Origin: Eubacterium coprostanoligenes
GTDB taxonomy: Bacteria; Bacillota; Clostridia; Oscillospirales; Acutalibacteraceae
Length of the DNA: 64,000 bases
Direction: 5' to 3'
Assembly (NCBI RefSeq): GCF_900167205.1
Contig: NZ_FUWW01000004.1
Coordinates: forward strand, 1 to 64,000
Position numbers and translations under genes: made by a program. Below the pieces are notes generated by a model. That model did no database searches, was not told the origin of the DNA, and saw only the letters and a program-made list of their open reading frames with translations. The stretch's first letter is position 1; each line of letters opens with the position of its first letter. This document shows positions 25,394 to 33,748 of this stretch, one piece after another.

Positions 25394-25585
25394 ATGAAAA
25401 ATATTGATGTTGACGAATTGAAAAAAGCTGTTCAAAGCGGAAATGTTGACGGCTATATGAGCAAAAATCTGCCTCCCGATGCACAGCGAAAAATAAAACA
25501 GGTTTTGTCAGATAAAAATGCCACCGAAAAAATCCTAAACACACCCGAAGCAAAAGCACTTATGCAGAAATTTATGAAAAAATAG
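25394..25585 (+). CDS. Small unknown protein, first gene of a three-gene cassette
   Basis: The 63-aa protein is highly charged and predicted mostly helical, with segments DVDELKKAVQSGNVDGYM, PPDAQRKIKQVLSDKNATE and PEAKALMQKFMKK. It has no signal peptide or membrane span. I do not recognise the family. It lies 8 nt before the next gene and is divergent from yfcE. AAAGGG lies about 11 nt before the ATG, somewhat far. A weak -10 TATACT lies at 25368. Confidence 0.7.
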   Translation: MKNIDVDELKKAVQSGNVDGYMSKNLPPDAQRKIKQVLSDKNATEKILNTPEAKALMQKFMKK

Positions 25586-25593
25586 GTATAGAA

Positions 25594-25944
25594 ATGGACA
25601 ACATAAATGATATTATTTCCTCTCTCTCCGAAAATGATATAGAAATGCTCAAAGGTGTTGCCTCGTCAATTTTAGGCGACGGCAATGCCGATGAACAAAA
25701 ATCAGCAAAAAGTGATAAAAATTCTGTTCTTGCAAACGGCTTAAATCTTTCGCAAAGCGATCTCAATATGATGCTTAAGGCAAAAACGATTTTTGACAAA
25801 ATGAACAACACTTCATCAAAAGATGCGGATTTGATTATTGCGCTGAAACCGCATTTGTCGGAGGAATCTCAACTAAAAGCCGATAAAGCAATCCGTATTT
25901 TGAAATTGTTTGATATTCTTCCCTACATAAAGGAATTGTTTTAA
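25594..25944 (+). CDS. Small unknown protein with conserved-looking helical C-terminus
   Basis: The 116-aa protein has an acidic N-terminal part (NDIISSLSENDIEMLKGVA), a Ser/Lys/Asp-rich linker, and a C-terminal block KDADLIIALKPHLSEESQLK followed by ADKAIRILKLFDILPYIKEL. I recall similar 'LxxLKPyLSeeRq..iDeAiriLKL' proteins in other Clostridia annotated as hypothetical, but cannot name the family. The following gene starts immediately after the stop (0-nt gap), so the two are translationally coupled. Confidence 0.75.
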   Translation: MDNINDIISSLSENDIEMLKGVASSILGDGNADEQKSAKSDKNSVLANGLNLSQSDLNMMLKAKTIFDKMNNTSSKDADLIIALKPHLSEESQLKADKAIRILKLFDILPYIKELF

Positions 25945-26238
25945 ATGAACGAATTTAATTCAAATGATATAAATGACGCAAAGCGCCGTGTTGAAGAAAT
26001 GCGAAAAAAAGCAAATAATTATGTTGATTCAAAGCCTTGCAGCGATAACCAAGATAAGACGGAAAAAGAAAACAAAAATGAGTCGCCGCTTTCTTTTTTG
26101 GGGGATATAACAGGTTCTCTTTTTTCTTCATCGCTCAAGGACAGCTCAGCCGGATTGGTTCTTGCATTGATTTTAATTTTGTCAAAAGAGGGCGCTGACA
26201 ACAAATTAATTTTGGCACTTTTATATATTTTGTTGTGA
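25945..26238 (+). CDS. Small unknown protein with C-terminal hydrophobic segment
   Basis: The 97-aa protein has a charged N-terminal half (DINDAKRRVEEMRKKANN then a Lys/Glu/Asn linker). The hydrophobic C-terminal segment (SSAGLVLALILILSKEG, then LILALLYILL) could span or associate with the membrane. It starts directly after the stop of the previous gene. Together with its two neighbours it forms a compact operon immediately upstream of lgt. Function unknown; a membrane-anchored partner of the two soluble small proteins is a possibility suggested only by layout. Confidence 0.72.
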   Translation: MNEFNSNDINDAKRRVEEMRKKANNYVDSKPCSDNQDKTEKENKNESPLSFLGDITGSLFSSSLKDSSAGLVLALILILSKEGADNKLILALLYILL

Positions 26239-26303
26239 TACTATGGAATTTTTATAAAATATGTGTTATATTATATCAGTAATAAATCTTTAGGAGGATA
26301 AAG

Positions 26304-27317
26304 ATGTCTAATATAACACATGTATATTTTGACGGCTTGGGAATTGATTTTGACTTGCCGTCCGTTGCCTTTTCAGTGTTTGGATACGACATTCATTGGT
26401 ATGGCATAATCATTGCTTTCGGCTTTTCACTTGCGGTTTTGTACGGAGGTCGTAAGGCGTACAAATGGAAAATGAGTCTTGACGGAATGACCGATGTTCT
26501 CATTTGGGGCACATTGCTTGGCATTGTTTGCGCAAGACTGTATTATGTTGCGTTTGAGTGGGAATATTATTCTCAACATCTCAATGAAATTCCTGCAATA
26601 TGGAATGGCGGTATTGCAATTTATGGCGGTATCATTGGCGCTCTCATCGGTGCGGCAATTGGTTGTAAAATTGGCAAAATTGATTTTCTCAATCTTCTTG
26701 ATTTAGGTTCTCTCGGTTTGTTGATTGGACAAGGTATTGGCAGATGGGGCAACTTCTTCAATCAGGAAGCGTTTGGCACTAACACCGACACGGCGCTGTT
26801 TAGAATGTGGTCGCCTAAAATTCACGACACTTTGGAAAATTCGGCGGCACTCCTTGCACAAAAGGGTATAACAGTTGATCCAAACACAGCGGTGCACCCA
26901 ACTTTTTTGTACGAAAGCGTATGGTGTCTTTTGAGCTTCGTTGTGCTTCATATTGTTGTAACTTATTTCAGAAAATTCAAGGGCGAAATCTTCATGCTCT
27001 ATGGTATACTTTATGGCGCAGAGCGTATGATTGTTGAGGGAATGAGAACGGATTCGCTGTATATCGGGTCAACAACCATCCGTGTTTCACAGCTTTTGTC
27101 GGCAATTATCGTGGTTGTTGCTCTTGTATTTTTCATTTATTTTATGACAAAATACAAGAAGGGCAAATTGCCAAAAGCACTTCAACTTGATGACTTGGAT
27201 GCTTTAGAAGAAGCAAATAAAAAAGCAAAGGCAGAGCAAAAGGCTGAACTTGAAGAGAAGAAAAGACAAAAGGCTCTCAAAAAGCAGGAAAAGAAAGATA
27301 AGAGGAATAAAAAATGA
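26304..27317 (+). CDS. lgt: Prolipoprotein diacylglyceryl transferase with charged C-terminal tail
   Basis: The 337-aa protein has seven membrane segments and the Lgt signature [13 protein letters not shown] (about residue 145), plus the HPTFLYES motif. It transfers diacylglycerol to the lipobox Cys of preprolipoproteins. The last 50 or so residues are a Lys/Glu/Ala-rich tail ([20 protein letters not shown]) that extends beyond the usual length of about 260-290 residues. Strong AGGAGG before the ATG. Its stop overlaps the folD start (ATGA). Confidence 0.95.
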   Translation: MSNITHVYFDGLGIDFDLPSVAFSVFGYDIHWYGIIIAFGFSLAVLYGGRKAYKWKMSLDGMTDVLIWGTLLGIVCARLYYVAFEWEYYSQHLNEIPAIWNGGIAIYGGIIGALIGAAIGCKIGKIDFLNLLDLGSLGLLIGQGIGRWGNFFNQEAFGTNTDTALFRMWSPKIHDTLENSAALLAQKGITVDPNTAVHPTFLYESVWCLLSFVVLHIVVTYFRKFKGEIFMLYGILYGAERMIVEGMRTDSLYIGSTTIRVSQLLSAIIVVVALVFFIYFMTKYKKGKLPKALQLDDLDALEEANKKAKAEQKAELEEKKRQKALKKQEKKDKRNKK

Positions 27318-28165
27318 ATATTATTGACGGAAAAGCAGTGTCAAAAAAAGTAAAAGAGGATGTTAAGGCAGAGTGCGAACAACTCAAAGCAAAGGGAATT
27401 ATACCGGGTCTTGCAGTAATTATTGTTGGAGACGACCCTGCTTCACAGGTTTATGTTCACAACAAAGAGGTTGCGTGCGAGGCTTGCGGATTTTACAGCG
27501 TAAAATATGCACTTCCGGCAGAAACCACACAGGACGAGCTTAATGCACTTGTTGACAAACTCAATAAGGATGACAAAATCAATGGTATTCTTTGTCAGCT
27601 TCCGTTGCCGTCACATCTTGATGATAAGGAGGTTATCAATCGTATTGACCCGCTCAAGGATGTTGATGCGTTCCACCCTGTAAATGTCGGTGCAATTATG
27701 ATTGGTGATTACAATTATTTGCCTTGCACTCCTGCCGGTGTTATGGAACTTATCCATTCAACAGGGATTGATGTTTCGGGCAAAAAGGCTGTTGTAATCG
27801 GTCGTTCAAATATTGTCGGCAAGCCTATGGCAATGCTTCTTCTTCACGAAAATGCAACTGTCGAAATCACTCATTCAAGAACTCAAAATTTGGCAGATAT
27901 TACCAAGGAAGCCGATATTCTTGTTGCTGCAATCGGCAAGGCAAAATTTGTCAAGGCTGATATGGTCAAGGACGGCGCAGTTGTGATTGATGTCGGTATG
28001 AACAGAGATGGAAACGGCAAACTCTGCGGTGATGTGGATTTTGAGGATGTAAAGGATAAGTGTAGCTTCATCACTCCTGTTCCTGGCGGTGTCGGTCCGA
28101 TGACTATCGCTATGCTTATGAAAAACACATTGACAGCGGCAAAAATCCAAAACGGTATTGAGTAA
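27314..28165 (+). CDS. folD: Bifunctional methylenetetrahydrofolate dehydrogenase/cyclohydrolase
   Basis: The 283-aa protein shows FolD features: the catalytic Lys/Tyr motif [35 protein letters not shown], the Rossmann motif [17 protein letters not shown], and the C-terminal [13 protein letters not shown]. It interconverts methylene- and formyl-THF for purine and one-carbon metabolism. ATGA overlap with lgt, and a 1-nt gap to pncC, indicate one operon. Confidence 0.97.
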   Translation: MNIIDGKAVSKKVKEDVKAECEQLKAKGIIPGLAVIIVGDDPASQVYVHNKEVACEACGFYSVKYALPAETTQDELNALVDKLNKDDKINGILCQLPLPSHLDDKEVINRIDPLKDVDAFHPVNVGAIMIGDYNYLPCTPAGVMELIHSTGIDVSGKKAVVIGRSNIVGKPMAMLLLHENATVEITHSRTQNLADITKEADILVAAIGKAKFVKADMVKDGAVVIDVGMNRDGNGKLCGDVDFEDVKDKCSFITPVPGGVGPMTIAMLMKNTLTAAKIQNGIE

Positions 28166-28166
28166 T

Positions 28167-28640
28167 ATGACTATTGAAGAACAGGTTGTAAACAAATTAA
28201 TTGACAGAGGCTTCCACATTTCCTTTGCCGAATCATGCACAGGAGGCCTTTGTTGCGGCACGCTCGTAAATGTGTCAAATGCTTCAAAGGTGCTTGATAT
28301 GTCGTTTGTGACCTATGCAAACGAAGCAAAGGTTGAACTTATAAATGTAAACCCCGAGACTATCAAAAGCTACGGTGTAGTCAGCGAACAGGTTGCAGGG
28401 GAGATGTGCAAAGGTGTTGCCGAAAAAGCTCATAGCGAGGTCGGAGTAGGAATCACAGGAGTTGCCGGTCCAACGGGAGGCACCGCCAAAAAACCGGTCG
28501 GTATGGTTTGTTTTGGCTTTTATGTCCTGGGAAATGTGACAACTCGCACAATGCAGTTTGGCAATATCGGCAGAAACGAAGTTAGGGCAAAATCGGTTGA
28601 TTTTGTTTTCAACACTTTGGCGGAATTGCTTGAAAAATAA
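28167..28640 (+). CDS. pncC: Nicotinamide-nucleotide amidohydrolase (CinA C-terminal domain protein)
   Basis: This 157-aa stand-alone CinA C-terminal domain has the N-terminal SFAESCTGGLCC motif and the central GVGITGVAGPTGGTAKKPVGMV. Enzymes of this type deamidate NMN to nicotinate mononucleotide to recycle the pyridine ring. The ATG at 28167 follows the folD stop by 1 nt; a TTG nine bases earlier would overlap folD and is less likely. The N-terminal CinA molybdopterin-like domain is not present. Confidence 0.92.
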   Translation: MTIEEQVVNKLIDRGFHISFAESCTGGLCCGTLVNVSNASKVLDMSFVTYANEAKVELINVNPETIKSYGVVSEQVAGEMCKGVAEKAHSEVGVGITGVAGPTGGTAKKPVGMVCFGFYVLGNVTTRTMQFGNIGRNEVRAKSVDFVFNTLAELLEK

Positions 28641-28658
28641 TTTTGAGTGTGCTATAAT
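28630..28658 (+). promoter_or_regulatory. Promoter of the tRNA-Thr gene
   Basis: TTGAAA (28630-28635), 17-nt spacer, TATAAT (28653-28658). The -35 box overlaps the last codons of pncC. Confidence 0.85.
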
Positions 28659-28686
28659 ACACCCGTTCCAAAAAATAAAAACAAAA

Positions 28687-28707
28687 GGCACATCCACCAG
28701 ATGTGCC
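28687..28707 (+). promoter_or_regulatory. Hairpin in the tRNA-Thr leader
   Basis: A perfect 8-bp stem GGCACATC/GATGTGCC with a 5-nt loop sits 6 nt before the mature tRNA 5' end. On the minus strand the same hairpin is followed by a T-rich run (TTTTGTTTTTATTTTTT), so it could also act as a minus-strand terminator, although no minus-strand gene is close. Confidence 0.5.
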
Positions 28708-28713
28708 CGATAT

Positions 28714-28789
28714 GCTGATATGGCTCAGTTGGTAGAGCAGCTCATTCGTAATGAGCAGGCCGTCGGTTCGAGTCCGACTATCAGCTCCA
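28714..28789 (+). tRNA. tRNA-Thr (anticodon CGT)
   Basis: The 76-nt sequence folds as a tRNA: acceptor GCTGATA/TATCAGC, D-stem GCTC/GAGC, anticodon stem GCTCA/TGAGC with loop TTCGTAA (anticodon CGT, reading ACG Thr), variable loop AGGCC, T-stem GTCGG/CCGAC with loop TTCGAGT, discriminator T and an encoded CCA. It has its own promoter and terminator. Confidence 0.97.
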
Positions 28790-28793
28790 AAAA

Positions 28794-28873
28794 AGGACTA
28801 ATGGAATTTTTTCATTAGTCCTCAGACTGCTGATAAAGTTCAATTCGAGAGGATTGGGCTTTGTTTTTTTCTT
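28794..28873 (+). terminator. Hairpin and terminator downstream of tRNA-Thr
   Basis: Two structures follow the tRNA. The first is a perfect 10-bp stem AGGACTAATG/CATTAGTCCT (28794-28822) without a T tail, perhaps a processing element. The second is a G-U-containing stem AGTTCAAT/ATTGGGCT (28837-28860) followed by TTTGTTTTTTTC, which is the likely terminator. Confidence 0.6.
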
Positions 28874-28917
28874 TACAAAAGGTGAGGAAAATGGTATAAT
28901 ATAAGCAGAAAAGGGTG

Positions 28918-29180
28918 ATGAAAATATTAAAGGAATCAAACGGAAATCAGTTAAAATATGAGTTTGTAACGATAGAAATTTAGTACCTGAAAATCATTTA
29001 CTGAGGAAAATAGATAAGGTAATAGATTTCAGCTTTATCAATGAAATATGCAAGCCGTATTACTGTTTGAATAATGGGCGACCTGCAATAGAGACGGAAA
29101 CCCTTTTCAAAATGCTTTTCATCGGATACCTATACGGAATACGAAGCGAAAGAAGATTAGTTGAAGAAGTAAAAGTCAAT
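28918..29180 (+). pseudogene. Remnant of an IS1182-family transposase (N-terminal part, frameshifted)
   Basis: Starting at an ATG after AAGGGTG and a TATAAT-like box (28893), the frame reads MKILKESNGNQ through FVTIE. It then loses one base at about 28975 and continues in another frame as LVPENHLLRKIDKVIDFSFI, GRPAIETETLFKMLFIGYLYG and IRSERRLVEEVKVNV. This is the N-terminal DUF772 region of IS1182-type transposases. Homology stops at about 29180, where an araC fragment begins. The catalytic part and the inverted repeats are missing, so it is not mobile by itself. Confidence 0.85.
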
Positions 29181-29181
29181 G

Positions 29182-29274
29182 TATCTTGGCTTTTGCTCGG
29201 AGAGCTATTTTATATCTTGCTTCAAAAAAGAATTCGGTAAAACTCCAAAACAATTTAGAAATCAAATATTATAG
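29182..29274 (+). pseudogene. C-terminal fragment of an AraC-family regulator
   Basis: Codons from 29182 read YLGFCSESYFISCFKKEF and then GKTPKQFRNQIL to a stop at 29274. This is nearly identical to the last 30 residues of the intact AraC gene at 33749-34477, where the corresponding text is YLGFCSESYFISCFKKEF GKTPKKFRNQL. The DNA is about 80 percent identical but in the opposite orientation. Only the end of the second HTH remains, joined directly to transposase sequence. It must come from a diverged second copy of the araC gene. Confidence 0.9.
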
Positions 29275-29502
29275 TAAAAAAGAGCGCTTCTAACTTTAAA
29301 AGAAATGGCTGTTTTTCTTTATATCAGCTTCATTAATACTTAAAATTAGACAAAAAAATCGGTAAAAATTGGTTTCTTTTCTGTCAAAATTCACATTGAA
29401 TTATATAAATAATTATGATATATTTTTTTTAAATTTATTAATAGTTTTGTTATATTAATAATTAGTTTTATTTTATATATAAATGCTTTAAAGAAAGGTG
29501 TA
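29275..29502 (+). promoter_or_regulatory. AT-rich leader of the large secreted protein gene
   Basis: This gap holds a degraded terminator-like stretch (AGAAATGGCTGTTTTT, 29301-29316) that resembles the terminator at 33682-33720. It also holds a possible promoter TTGAAT (29396-29401), 17 nt, TATATT (29419-29424). The region is so AT-rich that the promoter call is weak. AAGAAAGG lies before the ATG at 29503. Confidence 0.35.
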
Positions 29503-32500
29503 ATGAAAGTGAACATAACAAAAAGAATTTTATCTTTAATACTGTCATTTGCATTGGTTTTTTCAACATTTGGGTTGATGGAGGTAAATGCAGCTACTGA
29601 CGATACAAAATATTCTGTTAAGCATATCAAAAACGGCGGATTTGAAGAAAATGTAGAAAACTATAAGTTTAAGGATAATTACACACAGCCTAATAAAACT
29701 ACTGTACCATATTGGGATACCACAGCCTACGAGGGCAAGTTTGAGTTTTTTAAGGGCACAAGTGCTCATTTTACTGTAACGAAGAAAAAGTATCCGAGTA
29801 ATGCAGAATATCTTAAAGTTGCAGATGGCGATGTTGCCGCAGAGCTTAATGCCGATGAGGAAAGCTCAATTTATCAAAGAATTAATACCGTTTCCGGCTC
29901 TACATACACTTGGGGACTTGACCACAGAGGCAGAGACAGAACCGATCGTATGGTGCTTATTATAGGACCTGAACAATCTGTTGACCCGTCAAAGCCATCA
30001 AAAAAAGGTCAGGACCAGTTTGTAAGAATTACTAATTGGCTAAAAACTCAGTATGGAGTTGACTATCCTGAAATCGGTTGCTCAAAGAAATATACTGTTT
30101 TTTCAAAGCCATTCGCAGCATCGGGAAAATTTGTTGACGAGTCTGCAGACGAGGATGCTAATATTTCCTTGGTAGAAACCGAGGAAATAAATCAGGAATG
30201 GAGCGTATGGGTTATCTCATCTCCATATTGTAACACAAGTGCCGAAAAAACAGTAAACGGCTGGTCAAAATACGGAACAAATGCAACAGACGACTTTAAT
30301 GACATTATGAAGGGTGCGAGCTCTTCTCTCGGATATGACTGCACCTATACCGTTCCAAAGGGACAAACAAACACTTTATTTGCTTTTTGCTCATATTCAT
30401 CAGGAAGAGAAACTTCTGACGATATAACATACGGAAATCTTTTAGACTCAATTAATTTTGACCTTTATCAGCCTATGTCAACATCAAGCACGGCAGGCGG
30501 TATCGGTAGTATAGTCGTAAAGGATCCCGATCTGTCAGATGTAACTATAAAAAATGATATTACAAGCGGTGACGCCCTACATTCAGTTGTTCTTGATGGA
30601 CAGTATTGTACGGTTTACACCTCCGTTTATAATGATGAAGTGCTTAAGGATTGCACATTTGCAGGTGCTTATGTAACAATAAATAATCCTGACGGTACAT
30701 CTGTTACACAATTCGTTGAGCTTTATAAAGGCGACTTAACAGGTCTTACCGATGATGATATAAATGAGCTTGCAAAGAAATATTTTATAGAAAAACCCGT
30801 AAGTGATCCGTCCGGAGGAAGTACACAGTGGCAGTATTTTTACAGATTTCTTGTTACTGCTCCCGTATCTATCAGCTTGATTTATACGAAGGCTCCGTAC
30901 GTACTATATGATTCTAACGGAGGTCAGGAATATTATTTCTCTCCTGATAATGTTGACGGTGGTAACTTGGTAGGATTTGACAATTACTTCCAAAAGGTGT
31001 TCGATAAGGAGGTTGACGGCGTACCGACATATATTGATACATCTGCATATTATTACAATTATTCTACCACAGTTGATGAATTAGGTAATGAAATCACAAT
31101 ACCGGGAAAATATATTTCTCACGCCGCGTTGCCTAACGAGAATTGGGAAACAGAGGCAGACGGCACAAGTCCGCACAAATTCTGTGGCTGGAGTGTTATG
31201 GGCGGAGACGGAAAGCAGGTTATTCTTGACGGAGTTCATACCATTAAATATAATCCAAATGTCGGGGACGGAGGTATGATTTCAATTTCCGACTCCGAGA
31301 GTGTAATTGATGATTTGCTTTTAGACGCATCTCACGGTGTGACAATGACTGCTCTTTGGAAGTTCGTTCACAGAGCACAGGCTCAGACCTATAACGAGGA
31401 TACGCAGGTATTTGAGAATTCTGCTGTCGGCGGAGTGGTTGAGGAAACCTTAATTGCCGATCAATTAAGAGACAGCGATGTTAAGGAATACTATCAGGAC
31501 GTCAACGGCGAGAGCAGAGTTGAATGTGTTGATGCTGCCGGAAATGCCGGTGACAAAATTATGTTTAGAGCATATCCTGATTATAATAATCAGTATATGT
31601 TCTTAGGTTGGTATTACAAAGAAAAGCAGGAGAACGGAACATATAAAGAGGTCTTGAAAAGCACATCAAGCTCAATAGCAGTTACTATTGAGGAGGGAAA
31701 GCTAAATACCTATTATGCCCGTTTTCAAAAGATAACTGCACCTGTTGTTTTTAATTACTCTCCAACAGGCAATCCTGATGATTACAGCTATTATGAGTCA
31801 TCAGCCGAAAACCGTTACGGAAAGTATTATCAAGAGGTTGCAGTAGGAAGAAAGGCAGTCAAGCCGACAGGCGACACAATGTCTGTTACTACATGGTACA
31901 CCTCTCCGACCGAGAGAGGCGCCGAGTATGTCTTTGATTTTGATAATGACAGAATTTATGATGTAACGGAGCTTTATGCAGGACCTGCCTTTGCGTTTAA
32001 TTATTTCAATAACTTTAGGTTCAAGGAACCGTGGAAAATTTATACTTATTCAACGTTGAAGTTTAACGGTAATTATATAGACTTAAAGGATAATACCGAT
32101 ATCAGCGATTATAATATCTATATTCTAAAGGGTACCTTGGGCGAAAGCGCTCCGACAGCTGCAAGCATAAAATCAAACAGTAAAACAATAAAGGTCGGGA
32201 AATCAGTAAATAGCTCAAACGCACTGTACAATAAAATAACTGCAACCGGTCAGGTGTTCAATAGAGTTGGCACAGTCTATGACGATTTCTATATATTTAA
32301 TATGAAAACACCTATTTGGGTTGTTTTTGACTATACATATAAGGGCATAAAATACACCAGCACAGTCAAAGACAGAAGCCTATATAATTGTATAGAAACA
32401 TATATGAGCAATGCAGGTAATTTATACACAACATATCCGCCAGATACTCAGGTAGCGCTTCGCAGTGCCCAGAATGAATTGTTGAACAGCATAAAGAATA

Positions 32501-33084
32501 TGTATGCTGCCACTTCGTCATTAGGCATTACCGAGTCAACTAAGTATGCACAAGCGAGTGCTGTTGAGGGATTGACCTATAATTCTGTAAATGACGGTGT
32601 ATATCAGTTTTCGACAACAACAGCCATAAGAAATATTGAGCCATGGGGACTTAAATATACATTTACGGTTGACAATAATGCTGTAACGGATTTTGTTGAT
32701 TACGGCGCAGTTGTATTAACCGATAAGGACTCGGCTGTTGACGAAAGCAATGTCAGCGTTGACGATTTGCTCAATAACGAGAATTCACTAATGTACTCAT
32801 ATTCAAAAAATAATGTATATCTCAGCGATGAAAATGCTGTTGAAATATATTATGTCGAAAATATGATAGCGCTTGATTTTGATAAAAATACTTATGTCGC
32901 ATTTTATGTAAAGGACAGTGACGGAAACGTTTATTTTTCAAATGTAGTTTCTAACAGCTATAACTCAATAGCCTCTGCCGATACATCTGAAAATGCCAAT
33001 TTAAGCCAATCGATTTCAAATTATTCTAATGCTTTGATATCTTATAATTCCTTAATTGAGGAAGCAGAAAATAATAACGAATAA
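29503..33084 (+). CDS. Large secreted protein of unknown function with InlB-repeat-like segments
   Basis: The 1193-aa protein has a clear signal peptide (KRILSLILSFALVFSTFGLM, cleavage near VNA-A at residue 29). It then has a domain opening with NGGFEENVENYKF that resembles N-terminal carbohydrate-binding-like modules of Clostridial surface proteins. Two segments end with FCGWSVMGGDG and FLGWYYKEKQ followed by YARF or TALW, the pattern of InlB B-repeat / Flg_new beta modules (about 470-620 and 620-745). The C-terminal third has no motif I recognise. There is no LPXTG, SLH or dockerin, so it may be released or held by a partner. It is followed after 27 nt by a 36-codon gene and then a lipoprotein gene. 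Confidence 0.85.
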   Translation: MKVNITKRILSLILSFALVFSTFGLMEVNAATDDTKYSVKHIKNGGFEENVENYKFKDNYTQPNKTTVPYWDTTAYEGKFEFFKGTSAHFTVTKKKYPSNAEYLKVADGDVAAELNADEESSIYQRINTVSGSTYTWGLDHRGRDRTDRMVLIIGPEQSVDPSKPSKKGQDQFVRITNWLKTQYGVDYPEIGCSKKYTVFSKPFAASGKFVDESADEDANISLVETEEINQEWSVWVISSPYCNTSAEKTVNGWSKYGTNATDDFNDIMKGASSSLGYDCTYTVPKGQTNTLFAFCSYSSGRETSDDITYGNLLDSINFDLYQPMSTSSTAGGIGSIVVKDPDLSDVTIKNDITSGDALHSVVLDGQYCTVYTSVYNDEVLKDCTFAGAYVTINNPDGTSVTQFVELYKGDLTGLTDDDINELAKKYFIEKPVSDPSGGSTQWQYFYRFLVTAPVSISLIYTKAPYVLYDSNGGQEYYFSPDNVDGGNLVGFDNYFQKVFDKEVDGVPTYIDTSAYYYNYSTTVDELGNEITIPGKYISHAALPNENWETEADGTSPHKFCGWSVMGGDGKQVILDGVHTIKYNPNVGDGGMISISDSESVIDDLLLDASHGVTMTALWKFVHRAQAQTYNEDTQVFENSAVGGVVEETLIADQLRDSDVKEYYQDVNGESRVECVDAAGNAGDKIMFRAYPDYNNQYMFLGWYYKEKQENGTYKEVLKSTSSSIAVTIEEGKLNTYYARFQKITAPVVFNYSPTGNPDDYSYYESSAENRYGKYYQEVAVGRKAVKPTGDTMSVTTWYTSPTERGAEYVFDFDNDRIYDVTELYAGPAFAFNYFNNFRFKEPWKIYTYSTLKFNGNYIDLKDNTDISDYNIYILKGTLGESAPTAASIKSNSKTIKVGKSVNSSNALYNKITATGQVFNRVGTVYDDFYIFNMKTPIWVVFDYTYKGIKYTSTVKDRSLYNCIETYMSNAGNLYTTYPPDTQVALRSAQNELLNSIKNMYAATSSLGITESTKYAQASAVEGLTYNSVNDGVYQFSTTTAIRNIEPWGLKYTFTVDNNAVTDFVDYGAVVLTDKDSAVDESNVSVDDLLNNENSLMYSYSKNNVYLSDENAVEIYYVENMIALDFDKNTYVAFYVKDSDGNVYFSNVVSNSYNSIASADTSENANLSQSISNYSNALISYNSLIEEAENNNE

Positions 33085-33111
33085 TTTATATTTGCGAAAG
33101 GAGGATGAAAT

Positions 33112-33222
33112 ATGAAAAAAGAATATAAATCACCGGAAATTGATATTGAGACCTTCGATATTTCATCTGCTATTATTACAACAAGCGGTTTTTCTTTTGA
33201 AGAGGATGATAACACATATTAA
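33112..33222 (+). CDS. 36-aa peptide gene (possible peptide precursor or surface-associated peptide)
   Basis: An ATG at 33112 follows a perfect AAAGGAGG at ideal distance and opens 36 codons. The product begins KKEYKSPEIDIETFDIS, continues SAIITTSGFSF and ends in the acidic EEDDNTY. It has no signal peptide and no Cys. The layout (basic start, Y-x-x-P-x-I-x-x-x-x-F, then an aliphatic pair, TTSG, acidic tail) recalls short unannotated peptides in gut Clostridia. A leader/core organisation as in ribosomally made peptides is possible but unproven; no modifying enzyme lies nearby. Its last 17 nt overlap the lipoprotein gene in another frame. Confidence 0.7.
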   Translation: MKKEYKSPEIDIETFDISSAIITTSGFSFEEDDNTY

Positions 33223-33625
33223 AAAGTCAATCATCATTATCTCGACAATAATAGTATTATTCGGTGCCGTTTTGTTAGGCTGCAAAAATGATAATAACAA
33301 CGGCAGTACCTCGAATAACACTACCTCACATATACCTGTCTCCGAAGAGAATACAGCTGAAGGCTATGGGCTTGAGGAGGACGAGGACGATAATAGCTAT
33401 GAGTCAGACTATAATTCATCAAAAAATAATTCCGGTGATAATAAAAATAATTTAAAAAGCAGTGATTTATACAATACCGAAAACACAGATAAGGCTTTAG
33501 ATACAACAAAAAAGCCACAAACTACCATATCCTACAGCTCTAATCAAAATACAACTGAAAAAAGCAATTTGCCTCCAAAGGCAAGTGAGCAATACGGCGA
33601 ATGGGGAACACCTGTGAAAAATTAA
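33206..33625 (+). CDS. Small Asn/Ser/Asp-rich lipoprotein
   Basis: The 139-aa protein has a lipoprotein signal: basic start MITHIKKS, a hydrophobic core, and the lipobox VLLGC with Cys at residue 26. The mature part is low-complexity and polar (Asn, Ser, Thr, Asp, Glu), like a spacer that holds something away from the membrane. The ATG at 33206 lies inside the 36-aa peptide gene, with AGAGG directly adjacent and no normal spacing, so translation is probably coupled to that gene. Processing would require Lgt, encoded at 26304. Confidence 0.75.
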   Translation: MITHIKKSIIIISTIIVLFGAVLLGCKNDNNNGSTSNNTTSHIPVSEENTAEGYGLEEDEDDNSYESDYNSSKNNSGDNKNNLKSSDLYNTENTDKALDTTKKPQTTISYSSNQNTTEKSNLPPKASEQYGEWGTPVKN

Positions 33626-33681
33626 TGCAATAAAGCAATTACTCCTTTTCAAAATATAAATATTGGTACAGCTATATAACA

Positions 33682-33722
33682 AAGCAGTCATTTCTAACGA
33701 TAAAAGAAATGGCTGTTTTTTG
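33682..33722 (+). terminator. Terminator of the secreted protein cassette
   Basis: A 14-bp stem with two G-U pairs (33682-33695 with 33705-33718) and a 9-nt loop runs into GTTTTTTGTTGG. It ends the 29503-33625 operon and faces the araC gene end. Confidence 0.8.
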
Positions 33723-33748
33723 TTGGTTTGCTTCAAATTTTAATATTG

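Noticed and set aside
28825-28852. GCTGATA and TTCAATTCGAG just after tRNA-Thr, looking like a partial tRNA copy or att site
   Set aside because: Only a 7-base match to the acceptor stem and a loose T-arm resemblance; the segment is better explained as terminator sequence, and no second copy was found.
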